Part shown: in pieces, positions 1 to 7,774 of the stretch
How the letters are laid out: each line of letters starts with the position of its first letter
Numbering within the stretch: position 1 is the first letter of the stretch
DNA from: Candidatus Poribacteria bacterium
GTDB lineage: Bacteria > Poribacteria > WGA-4E > WGA-3G
Length of the DNA stretch: 64,000 nt
Direction of reading: 5' to 3'
NCBI GenBank assembly: GCA_022827185.1
Contig: JAJDTM010000003.1
Coordinates: 124,001 to 188,000 of the forward strand
Position numbers and translations under genes: made by a program
Notes under the pieces: generated by a model
What the model was told of the DNA's origin: nothing
Database searches by the model: none
What the model saw: the letters and a program-made list of their open reading frames with translations, nothing else

Positions 1-2
1 AA

Positions 3-383
3 ACTATAGATGCCAAAGAACAACACAGACGAGAGCAGCTGATGCCGCTTATTAACCGGGCATATCACGAACAGGACATTCAGACGCTGGAGCGGTTAAG
101 CCTTGGGGAAACAGAGCCAGACGTTTCTGAAAAAACGGCTGCCGAGAAACGGGCAGCATTACAAACAGAACTCCGAAATCTTAACCGTGCAGCAAGTGAA
201 CTGCGCTTAGAGATAAACCGACTCAAAACAGGACGCACCTATCAACTGAAGCAACAGGTAGAAAACGCTAAGAACGCCGGGACAGATCTCCTCTCTGGAC
301 TCGCAAAAGATTTGGAGCGGAAAGTTAAAGCGAGTCAAGCGCATTTGGCGCGTCTGATCAATATGTGGCGCCGCGCCGAATGA
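3..383 (+). CDS. C-terminal part of a coiled-coil protein, 5' end outside window
   Basis: An open frame runs from the first bases of the window to TGA at 381-383 with no upstream stop, so this is the tail of a longer gene. An internal ATG at 42 is unlikely to be the true start because the frame stays open and protein-like before it. The visible part is charged and helical; Leu-, Glu-, Arg- and Lys-rich stretches between about residues 45 and 120 look like a coiled coil. The segment LINRAYHEQD recalls the region after the J-domain in some bacterial DnaJ-like proteins, but no HPD motif is in the window, so I do not assign a function. The SDR gene follows 47 bp downstream on the same strand. Confidence 0.6.
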   Translation, partial: TIDAKEQHRREQLMPLINRAYHEQDIQTLERLSLGETEPDVSEKTAAEKRAALQTELRNLNRAASELRLEINRLKTGRTYQLKQQVENAKNAGTDLLSGLAKDLERKVKASQAHLARLINMWRRAE

Positions 384-430
384 CGGCGGAACGTCTAAAA
401 TTATAGACGCGTTCTCGGAAGGAATCAATC

Positions 431-1165
431 ATGCAACTGAAAGATAAAGTCGCTATCATCACTGGTGGGGGACGTGGTATTGGTAAAGCGATCTCTATTG
501 CTTACGCTGCTGAAGGTGCGAGCGTCGTCATCGCTGCACGAAGTGCCGCACAACTTGAGGAAGTCAATAAAGAGATCACAACGCAAGGCGGTGAAGCCCT
601 TGCCGTGCCAACGGACCTGCGAATCCGTGAAGAAGTAGAGACCCTCGTTCAGAAGACTGTAGATCAATTCGGACGGATAGATATACTTGTGAATAATGCT
701 GGTATCAATCCGAGAGGTCTGTTTTTAGATTCTACTGATGAAGAATGGGAGCAAGGCTGGCAGATTAATGTGATGGGTGTTGTGTACTGCTGTCGTGCTG
801 CGCTGCCAGTCATGCAGCAACAGGGCAGTGGTAATATCATCAACGTTGGCTCCGGTATGGGACAGGTTGGACGCTCGAACCTCAGCGTTTACTGTGCCTC
901 CAAAGCGGCACTGCATGGATTAACGCAGTCGATTGCCGAAGAGGTATGGGAAAATGGTATCATCGCGAACGTCCTTATTCCGGGTCCTGTGAAAACGGAG
1001 TTGTCAAAGCCCGCTTGGGAAAGCTCAGGAACTTTCAGGGCACAAAGCGATCCGTGGAAGGAACCGGAGCAGGTTGTTGCATCGGCACTTTTCCTCGCCA
1101 CGCAATCGCCAGCTACCGGCATGACTGGTCAGATTCTCAGCATCATGCGCCGAAATAGCCCGTAA
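431..1165 (+). CDS. SDR family NAD(P)-dependent oxidoreductase
   Basis: Classical short-chain dehydrogenase/reductase of 244 residues. Seen: the Rossmann glycine motif TGGGRGIG at residues 11-18, the NNAG motif near residue 88, an active-site Ser near 139 and the YxxxK motif (YCASK) near residue 152, in the usual order. GGAAGG lies 7 bases before the ATG and supports this start. Family knowledge: such enzymes oxidise or reduce alcohols, ketones or sugars with NAD(P); the substrate cannot be read from sequence. The C-terminus (TGQILSIMRR) lacks the usual VDGG ending and may have been altered. It converges with the Gfo/Idh gene, leaving a 14 bp gap. Confidence 0.92.
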   Translation: MQLKDKVAIITGGGRGIGKAISIAYAAEGASVVIAARSAAQLEEVNKEITTQGGEALAVPTDLRIREEVETLVQKTVDQFGRIDILVNNAGINPRGLFLDSTDEEWEQGWQINVMGVVYCCRAALPVMQQQGSGNIINVGSGMGQVGRSNLSVYCASKAALHGLTQSIAEEVWENGIIANVLIPGPVKTELSKPAWESSGTFRAQSDPWKEPEQVVASALFLATQSPATGMTGQILSIMRRNSP

Positions 1166-1179
1166 GATACGTGATATTT

Positions 1180-2232
1180 TCAGAGCGGAAATGTGATACG
1201 TCGTCCCTCTTGTGCGGAACGATATGCCCCCAAAATCATCTCTACTGAAACCCGTCCATCTTTTACTGTGACATCGGGTTCCGTATCGTTCTTGAGGCAG
1301 TCGATAAAGGGACGCGGCACACCAGCGATCCGTTCGCCGTGACCGTCTGGAATCGGGATACCCAAATCCTTCCATGCGGGTTCATCTGTTGTATACAATT
1401 TGAGCGCGACAGCATCTGCCGAACGCGGGATATTACACGAAGGAGCGTCGCCGTAGTTTTGTATCACCACGCCTTGATCGCCGTAAATCTCAGTTGTGTT
1501 TTCACCAGCGAGCGTCACGGATGTATTGAGTAGAATCGCCATCTCGCCACCCGCGAATCTATAGACTGCTAATCCCGTGTCATCAGGTGCAACATCCGTT
1601 AAAATGTTATCAATTTCAGCGATAACACTCGTCGGTTTACCGAGCATCCAGTGGATAAAATCGGTTGCATGCGAGGCATCGTCCATGAACATCCCCATGT
1701 TCTTCTCTGGATCAATATGCCAACGACTGGGTCCCGTCACAAAAGCCTCACTAAACAACGCATTGATACAGTGTCGGCGCCGCAGCACGCCGATTTTCCC
1801 CAATACACCGCTGTCAATGAGTTCTTTCATGGCGATGTTCGCTGGGTCGCGTCGCATCTGGTACCCCATCATAAACTTAACACCGGTCTTCTCTATGACC
1901 GCCGCAATCCGATCACAATCCGCCAGTGTGAGTGCCATCGGTTTTTGACAAAGGATGTGTTTCCCCTCCGATGCCGCTGCCTCTACCATCTCCGCGTGCC
2001 GATTTGTTTCACAGGTCACAATAACGGCGTGAATTTCTGGATGGTTGATAACGTCTTCGAGATGTAGTGAATAATTCATGCCGTATTGCGCTGCGGCGGC
2101 TTCGCCGCGTTCAACGTTATCGTCCCAACATGCGACGAGCTGGACATCGTCAAACGCCTTCATTTGGTTGCAATAGGCGTTGGCGTGTCCGTGTGCGAAA
2201 CTGATGATACCGATACCGATCTGTGTTTCCAT
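1180..2232 (-). CDS. Gfo/Idh/MocA family oxidoreductase
   Basis: A 350-residue protein with an N-terminal NAD(P)-binding Rossmann fold (GIISFAHGHA at about residues 7-16) followed by the family motif in the form QKPMA near residue 97, where the Lys is the expected catalytic or cofactor-contacting residue; EKP is more usual. The C-terminal half matches the alpha/beta dimerisation and substrate domain. Family members oxidise or reduce sugars, inositols and related polyols in the cytoplasm. The start lies 3 bp after the stop of the PIN-domain gene with no strong ribosome site, so translation is probably coupled to it. The substrate is unknown. Confidence 0.9.
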   Translation of the reverse strand: METQIGIGIISFAHGHANAYCNQMKAFDDVQLVACWDDNVERGEAAAAQYGMNYSLHLEDVINHPEIHAVIVTCETNRHAEMVEAAASEGKHILCQKPMALTLADCDRIAAVIEKTGVKFMMGYQMRRDPANIAMKELIDSGVLGKIGVLRRRHCINALFSEAFVTGPSRWHIDPEKNMGMFMDDASHATDFIHWMLGKPTSVIAEIDNILTDVAPDDTGLAVYRFAGGEMAILLNTSVTLAGENTTEIYGDQGVVIQNYGDAPSCNIPRSADAVALKLYTTDEPAWKDLGIPIPDGHGERIAGVPRPFIDCLKNDTEPDVTVKDGRVSVEMILGAYRSAQEGRRITFPL

Positions 2233-2235
2233 ATA

Positions 2236-2733
2236 TTAAGTTATCCAATCTGTGAGTGTCTGTTGTGAATCTATTTCGGGATTGAAGATTTGTAATCCTT
2301 CCGCATGGGCTGCTCGGAGAAGGCGTTGGTCTGAGGCGACGAGTACTAACCTATCACCTGCTCTGCGAAGTTCTGTTGCGATGTCTAACGCGGAACGTAA
2401 AACCAAAGCATCCACACTATTGAGTGAGTGCGTTTCAATCAAATCCATTGAGTTCCAAACAAGCGAATCAGGTACTGATATTTTCCTGAAGTTTGATTGG
2501 GTATCAACAACTTCCAATTTTAAATGGGTTGTAGATTCAGCAAATTGCCTCTCTGAAATGCGTCCATCATTCTTTTTTCGGACACATATCCAAAATACCT
2601 CCATGGCACCAATTGTCAAACACTGCAGACGTGTCAAAGAAACGTTCGCAAAAAGGAAATCAATTTTATCACTACCGACTTCTTCAGTATATCGTTTAGC
2701 AAGCGCGCTTGCATCGAAATAGAAGTAGTACAA
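2236..2733 (-). CDS. PIN-domain protein, VapC-like type II toxin
   Basis: A 165-residue PIN-domain protein. The N-terminus YFDASALAKRY carries the first conserved Asp of the ribonuclease active site; DALVLRSAL and VASDQRLL near the C-terminus supply further conserved acidic positions. VapC toxins are Mg2+-dependent RNases that cut tRNA or rRNA and are held in check by a cognate antitoxin. It starts at TTG (2731-2733), with GGGAGAAG just upstream, two bases after the stop of the putative antitoxin. The order antitoxin then toxin is typical of vapBC. It appears intact. Confidence 0.75.
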   Translation of the reverse strand: MYYFYFDASALAKRYTEEVGSDKIDFLFANVSLTRLQCLTIGAMEVFWICVRKKNDGRISERQFAESTTHLKLEVVDTQSNFRKISVPDSLVWNSMDLIETHSLNSVDALVLRSALDIATELRRAGDRLVLVASDQRLLRAAHAEGLQIFNPEIDSQQTLTDWIT

Positions 2734-2735
2734 TG

Positions 2736-3077
2736 TTACTTCTCCCGTTCCTCAATAATAGCGCGGCTAAATTCGTTATCTTCTGGACGGATGCCGCTCT
2801 CCACCATACTTTTACGAACTTCCTTGAGAGGCCTGGGTTTAAAATCAGGCGGATAGCCCATCCGTTCCAATATTTTCTCAATTACTTTCGTCCCGAGATT
2901 ATCACCTTGTTCGTCCTCCTGGACATCAGTGGCATTTATGGTACCAGTTTCACAATCTTTCGGTGTATCTGGAACTAATTCCTCAACAACCGAAGAGAGT
3001 TTCTGATTCAACTCCGCAACGATCTTTTCTAATTGATCCAACCGCTGCGTAATATTTTCAAGTGTCTCTTTTTCCAT
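2736..3077 (-). CDS. Putative antitoxin of the adjacent PIN toxin
   Basis: A 113-residue acidic protein. The ATG at 3077 is chosen over an upstream in-frame ATG at 3122 because AAGGAG sits at 3085-3090, ideally spaced. The N-terminus (ITQRLDQLEKIVAELNQKL) is a predicted coiled coil that could mediate dimerisation; the middle is disordered and acidic; the C-terminus (GYPPDFKPRPLKEVRKSM, then a charged tail) could wrap the toxin. I recognise no DNA-binding domain and no named family. The antitoxin role is inferred only from position directly upstream of the PIN gene. Confidence 0.6.
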   Translation of the reverse strand: MEKETLENITQRLDQLEKIVAELNQKLSSVVEELVPDTPKDCETGTINATDVQEDEQGDNLGTKVIEKILERMGYPPDFKPRPLKEVRKSMVESGIRPEDNEFSRAIIEEREK

Positions 3078-3165
3078 CGTAAAACTCCTTATTTTGATTT
3101 TGTGTGTCCTTAAGAATACCACAAAAATTGTCGAATTTCATGCCAATCCTCCGCAAACGAGTCGA

Positions 3166-4800
3166 TCATTTCTCCAAAACAATCCGAATTTCTGCATCTA
3201 CGCGCTGCGCACCAAAATCTACCTCAGCCGTAATCGGACCGAGAGACTCCAACGGAGACAAGTTCTCAGTGATACGCCGTGCCAATCGTGTATCCAATTC
3301 CAGCCCCGTAAGAGAAGCAAGCACAGTTGCCAGTGGCAGGAAACGTTTCAACTCCGGCACAAACAGTTCCGGTTGAATGAATACCTGAGCACCGTTTGTA
3401 TCCGTGGAAAATGTTACATCACTCAGGGTAGGCGTTTTACCTATTGTTGTATCAATCACAGCTTTTAATCCGGCAGTTGTCGTGCCCAAAACAAAATAGT
3501 CATCAACGATCGCATATCCACCTGCAATCGCTAACAAAAAATTGAGACGGAGTTGTACGGGTTGAATAGCAATACCGTTGTAATCTTGGGGTTCAAGGAA
3601 TTTAAGCGGTTTGCCAGCGACAGAAATTTTTCCCTGCTTTACAATATCCAATACGCCTTTCAACGCCTCGGGCGCTTTAGTATGCGCAATTAGGACCAAC
3701 GAAGGTACTACCCCTACCTCATCAGGTTCAGGCGCGATTAACATTATAGTCAGGTCCGTCCCCAAAACTTGGGAAAGGTCGATATTGCCGAAGAGTTCCT
3801 GCATCTGCTGATTCGGCACTGGAAACGTAGTAACAAAAGCAGTCCGCTCAGGGAAAGCGAGAAACGGTTTTGCCTTATCTCCAGCAGGCAGTTCACTCTG
3901 GTGAGTGTCTATACGTTTGCGGAAATGATGTTGTGAAACAATCACACCTTCCTTGTACCGATTGCTGAATGTCCAGAATTCTGTCTCCCCGAACATCCCA
4001 AAGATCTGTTTAATGCGTGCGTTAGGACTTACATTGTCCAACACAGGCGTAATTTGTTGGACATCCACGTATCCGGTACTTTTGTCTTGACGATAGTTTT
4101 CCTGAATCTCCGTCGTCATCGGATGTTCGGCGAGAAAGTTTCGCTTTTCCGGTGCCGTTTGCGCGCCAGGAAGCCCCGCATTATAGATGTCAAGTGTCTC
4201 TATCAAGAGCGTAGGGTCAAGGGTTAATATCCCAATTTTTCCGATGAACGTATAACTAAAATCGCGTGGATACCCCGTAATGGTATTAATTGTGAACTCG
4301 CCATAGTCGTTTTGGATGCGCTTGTATTTCGGGTTGATTGCATCCGTTGCAGTGATGGCCTCAATACTCAGTTTCTCTTGTGCGCCGACCGCTGTGATGA
4401 GGAGAAACGTGAGTTCTCCCTCACGTTGATAAAACGCCAGAATCGCCTCTTCACCGAAATAGCCCGTGACTGTCTTAAGGTCGAGTTTGGCACCCATCTC
4501 GTATTCCCAGACCAGCTTCTGATAGACGAGTTCTTTCCACCAACGTTGCTCCTGAATCTCAGCAAGAAGTGGCATTTTAGTGGCCTGTTTCCCAAACTCG
4601 CTCCGGTTGAATGTCTCGACGAAACCTTTCAATTCTTTGAGTGTCAAATAACAGATCGGAGATTTCGGGAGCAGTGTGATTAGGTGCTGTTCCGGTTCCC
4701 ATAGTGCCGTTCGGTTATAGATAACGGATAGCAAAATAATAACCCCAACAAGTAAGATTAGACTCATAATAACAATTTTTTTTCGTTTACTTAGCTGCAT
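3166..4800 (-). CDS. Membrane-anchored protein, DUF3352-like
   Basis: A 544-residue protein with a short basic N-terminus (QLSKRKK) and one hydrophobic segment at about residues 9-28, consistent with an uncleaved membrane anchor and an exported body. The body begins with LLPKSPICYLTLKELKGF, which resembles the opening of DUF3352-type proteins (conserved membrane-associated proteins without known function). No catalytic motif is visible. It has its own promoter upstream (4901-4929) and may be the first gene of the leftward run that continues with the putative antitoxin, PIN toxin and oxidoreductase, since the gap to the antitoxin start is only 88 bp. Confidence 0.55.
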   Translation of the reverse strand: MQLSKRKKIVIMSLILLVGVIILLSVIYNRTALWEPEQHLITLLPKSPICYLTLKELKGFVETFNRSEFGKQATKMPLLAEIQEQRWWKELVYQKLVWEYEMGAKLDLKTVTGYFGEEAILAFYQREGELTFLLITAVGAQEKLSIEAITATDAINPKYKRIQNDYGEFTINTITGYPRDFSYTFIGKIGILTLDPTLLIETLDIYNAGLPGAQTAPEKRNFLAEHPMTTEIQENYRQDKSTGYVDVQQITPVLDNVSPNARIKQIFGMFGETEFWTFSNRYKEGVIVSQHHFRKRIDTHQSELPAGDKAKPFLAFPERTAFVTTFPVPNQQMQELFGNIDLSQVLGTDLTIMLIAPEPDEVGVVPSLVLIAHTKAPEALKGVLDIVKQGKISVAGKPLKFLEPQDYNGIAIQPVQLRLNFLLAIAGGYAIVDDYFVLGTTTAGLKAVIDTTIGKTPTLSDVTFSTDTNGAQVFIQPELFVPELKRFLPLATVLASLTGLELDTRLARRITENLSPLESLGPITAEVDFGAQRVDAEIRIVLEK

Positions 4801-4900
4801 CGGTTTTCGGACCTTTGTGATATTTGTTAGAATCAGGAGACTTCCGTCAGCATACGAAAATCTTTGTTAGATATTTTTGTTGATCTTCCGTGCTTACTTG

Positions 4901-4929
4901 ATTATACCATATCCTCTTTCAGTAAGCAA
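4901..4929 (-). promoter_or_regulatory. Sigma-70-type promoter for the leftward run
   Basis: Read on the minus strand: TTGCTT (4924-4929), a 17-base spacer, then TATAAT (4901-4906). The predicted start point is near 4894, giving a leader of about 94 bases before the ATG at 4800. Confidence 0.55.
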
Positions 4930-5013
4930 TTCAATTGACCGCTGGCAAACACAAAATTCTTTGTCTAAAAGCGGAAAATGATGTAAAATATTACCGTTAT
5001 CTCTTGAAAGAAG

Positions 5014-6900
5014 GTGAACAACGTTCCAACCCAAGATCTCAGAATTCGGCCATTCACGATTTTCCTTGTCTGCGTGTTAGTGCCTGCCAACTGTTGGTGG
5101 GTATCCGTCTCAATCATGCGTGGCGGCGGGAGTCCGACGCAGGTCTCACTTTTCTACAATGCCGTTATCACCATTCTAATCTTATTAGGCATCGGGCTGC
5201 TTTTGCGTCGGTTGCATCATGCGCTCATCCTCAACCGCGCTGAACTGCTTGTCATTTATACTTGCATCTCCGTCGGCGCGGGTCTCGCGGGTGTTGATAG
5301 ATTCTTGGTGCTCATGCCGCTTATCGGGCATGCCCACTGGTTTGCGACCCCAGAGAACGATTGGGCAAATCTTTTTCACTTGCACATCCCGCAGTGGTTG
5401 GTTGTGAGTGATAAGCGCGTTCTTGATGGATATTATACCGGGTTTGCAAGTCTCTATGAATCACGCTACTTAACCGCTTGGCTGCCGGCAATCGTCTGGT
5501 GGACCCTCTTCATTGTGGCGATCCACCTCGTGATGCTCTGCCTGAGCCTGCTCTTTCGGCGGCAGTGGGTAGAATCGGAGCGGCTGAGTTATCCGATCAT
5601 CCAATTACCCTTTGAGATGACGACCCGAAGTCGGCGATTTTTTCGATCACCGTGGATGTGGCTCGGACTCTCAATCGGCGTTGTCATTGATGTCATCAAC
5701 GGTTTAAATTTTCTGTTTCCTGCCGTTCCAAGCCTCGGCGGAAAGTTGTATGACCTACGACGAATTTTTACAGAACGTCCGTGGAGCGGGATCGGCTGGA
5801 GTCCGATCGGGGTTTTTCCTTTCGGTGTCGGACTTTCGTTCTTCATACCGTTGGACCTCTCCTTCTCCTGTTGGGCGTTCTGGTTGATATGGCGAGCGGA
5901 ACGGTTGTTAGGTGTCATCGCGGGGTGGCGCGGGTTGCCACGTTTCCCTTATGAGGCGGAGCAGTCACACGGCGCATACTTGGGACTTTGCGTTGTCGCA
6001 ATCTGGATGGGCAGACGCTACCTGAAAGGAGTCGCACGCCAACTCATATCTCCGAAGGCGGACGAACCGATCTCATATCGACTCATCGTTATCGGACTGC
6101 TTGGTGGGGCAGCATTCATCGTCGGATTCTGTCTGAAGATGGGTATGAGTTTTTGGGTCATCATCGTCTATTTCGTGATCTGGTATGCGATTGCAATCGC
6201 GATTACGCGCTTGCGTGCTGAACTCGGTTCCCCAGTCCATGACTTGCACTTTATCGGACCCGATGAGATGCTCCCGCGACTGTTAGGTATCCGCCGATTA
6301 GGCGCGACAAACTTGACAGGGTTCGCTTATCTCTACTGTCTGAATCGTGCTCACCGCTCACACGCCATGCCACACCAACTCGAAGGCTTCAAATTAGCTG
6401 AGGGTGCGAATATCCCGATCCGACGGTTCGCGTTTATTATGATGTTGGCTTCTGCATTAGGCGCACTCGGCTCGTTTTGGGCGTATCTGCACATGTACCA
6501 CGCAGAAGGTGGTGTCGCAGGATTCGGACGTGAATCGTTTAATCGGTTAGAGACATGGCTCACCTACGCCGCACCGCCAGATGCACCGGCAATCAGTTTC
6601 GCAACGTTCGGATTCGGGCTGACGCTGCTCCTCGCCGCAATGCGGATGCGTTTCCTCTGGTGGAATCTACACCCTGTCGGCTACGCTATCTCCGGGAGTT
6701 GGGCGATCAACCCGATGATAGGTTCAATTTTTGTCGGATGGTTGCTAAAATGGCTTGTCCTGAAATACGGTGGCATCCGCTTGCATCGGAAAGCCGTCCC
6801 ATTTTTCCTTGGTATCGTGCTTGGCGAATTTGTGATTGGCGCGTTCTGGAGTCTTTTATCTATTGCGCTTGATCAACCGATGTACCGTTTTCTTTTTTAA
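5014..6900 (+). CDS. DUF6785-type polytopic membrane protein
   Basis: A 628-residue protein with about 14 hydrophobic segments. It is a paralogue of the gene at 15034: both carry FATPEN followed by a tryptophan and an HxHxPxW(L/M)VV stretch near residue 115, then an RxQW(V/I)ExER motif and (I/L)(I/V)QLPxEM near residue 195. These are the hallmark of DUF6785/DUF6784 proteins, which are often annotated as putative peptide-transporter-like membrane proteins; the function is not established. The GTG at 5014 is the only start that keeps the first membrane segment, but the purine-rich AAGAAGG touches it, so spacing is poor and the start is uncertain. Confidence 0.75.
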   Translation: MNNVPTQDLRIRPFTIFLVCVLVPANCWWVSVSIMRGGGSPTQVSLFYNAVITILILLGIGLLLRRLHHALILNRAELLVIYTCISVGAGLAGVDRFLVLMPLIGHAHWFATPENDWANLFHLHIPQWLVVSDKRVLDGYYTGFASLYESRYLTAWLPAIVWWTLFIVAIHLVMLCLSLLFRRQWVESERLSYPIIQLPFEMTTRSRRFFRSPWMWLGLSIGVVIDVINGLNFLFPAVPSLGGKLYDLRRIFTERPWSGIGWSPIGVFPFGVGLSFFIPLDLSFSCWAFWLIWRAERLLGVIAGWRGLPRFPYEAEQSHGAYLGLCVVAIWMGRRYLKGVARQLISPKADEPISYRLIVIGLLGGAAFIVGFCLKMGMSFWVIIVYFVIWYAIAIAITRLRAELGSPVHDLHFIGPDEMLPRLLGIRRLGATNLTGFAYLYCLNRAHRSHAMPHQLEGFKLAEGANIPIRRFAFIMMLASALGALGSFWAYLHMYHAEGGVAGFGRESFNRLETWLTYAAPPDAPAISFATFGFGLTLLLAAMRMRFLWWNLHPVGYAISGSWAINPMIGSIFVGWLLKWLVLKYGGIRLHRKAVPFFLGIVLGEFVIGAFWSLLSIALDQPMYRFLF

Positions 6901-6902
6901 TT

Positions 6903-7000
6903 GGCAGTCAGCCGTCAGTTAAGAGTCTTCCGTAAAACAGACCTCTGATTCAGCAGAGCATGTATTAACCAAGTACTGACAACTGACAACTGAGTACCAC
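6903..7000. repeat. CAGT-rich inverted element, copy 1
   Basis: Two arms of the motif family CAGT(C/T)A/TCAGTTAAG face each other: GCAGTCAGCCGTCAGTTAAG at 6905-6924 and CTGACAACTGACAACTGAG at 6977-6995. About 50 bp separate them. Similar arms occur at 22.2, 23.0, 29.0, 30.4 and 49.4 kb, always between genes. Confidence 0.65.
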
Positions 7001-7019
7001 TGGTAAATACGAAAAGGCG

Positions 7020-7047
7020 TTGTTATTTTTTAGGTTTGTGGTATAAT
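7020..7047 (+). promoter_or_regulatory. Sigma-70-type promoter of the endonuclease III gene
   Basis: TTGTTA (7020-7025), a 16-base spacer and a perfect TATAAT (7042-7047), 33 bases before the TTG start at 7080. Confidence 0.6.
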
Positions 7048-7079
7048 ATTTAAAACATAACAGTCACGGAAGAACACAA

Positions 7080-7748
7080 TTGGAACTCAAAGAGAAAGCA
7101 GCACTCATCTCAGAAACATTAGAGGATTTGCTCGGCGTGCCGACTCGGGACGGTGCAGGCGATGTCCTGGAATGCCTCATCTTAACGATCCTATCGCAGA
7201 ATACGACAGATGTGAATCGCGATAAGGGGTATGCTAAACTTAAAGAACGCTTCCCGACGTGGGAAGATGTCTTGCAGGCGGATGTCAAGGCGATAGAGGC
7301 AGCAATAAAAATCGCAGGATTGGGAAACCAGAAAAGCCACACCATCAAAAACTTTCTCACATGGCTAAAAGCCGAGCACGGCGAACTCTCTTTAGCATTC
7401 ATCCACGACATGGAAACAGCGGCAGCACTGGAACTGCTATGTCAGCACAAAGGTATCGGTATCAAAACGGCTTCCGTTACGCTCTCCTTCGCCTGCGGCA
7501 GAGAGGTCTTCCCCGTCGATACACACATTCTGCGGATTTCCAAACGCCTTGGACTGATTCCACCCAACTGCAGTGCAGAAAAAGCGCATCAGGTGTTACC
7601 ACCAATTGTGCCAGCCGGAAAGGCGTATCCTTTCCACATGAACTTAATCTATTTCGGTAGACGCATCTGTGATGCCCGGAAACCTTTATGTGAACGGTGC
7701 CCGTTAACAGAACACTGTCTCTATTTTAGGGATAACGTTCAGGCTTAA
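7080..7748 (+). CDS. nth: Endonuclease III family DNA glycosylase/AP lyase
   Basis: A 222-residue base-excision repair enzyme. Seen: the helix-hairpin-helix KGIGIKTA at about residues 124-131 with the catalytic Lys position, the catalytic Asp in PVDTH near residue 147, and a C-terminal four-cysteine cluster C197-x6-C204-x2-C207-x5-C213 that binds 4Fe-4S. The family removes oxidised pyrimidines and nicks the resulting abasic site. Start TTG at 7080 fits GGAAGA 7-8 bases upstream; no in-frame ATG precedes the conserved region. Sequence around the hairpin departs from E. coli Nth, so a related subfamily with other substrate preference is possible. Confidence 0.88.
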   Translation: MELKEKAALISETLEDLLGVPTRDGAGDVLECLILTILSQNTTDVNRDKGYAKLKERFPTWEDVLQADVKAIEAAIKIAGLGNQKSHTIKNFLTWLKAEHGELSLAFIHDMETAAALELLCQHKGIGIKTASVTLSFACGREVFPVDTHILRISKRLGLIPPNCSAEKAHQVLPPIVPAGKAYPFHMNLIYFGRRICDARKPLCERCPLTEHCLYFRDNVQA

Positions 7749-7774
7749 GTACTTAGATACATCGGAGAGAGAAC

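Noticed and set aside
1577-2067. Plus-strand open frames opposite the Gfo/Idh/MocA gene
   Set aside because: They are antisense to a well-conserved enzyme and show no family features or ribosome sites.
4935-5243. Open frame overlapping the start of the DUF6785-type gene
   Set aside because: The overlapping membrane protein is conserved in its paralogue at 15 kb, while this frame codes for a low-quality His/Arg-rich product.
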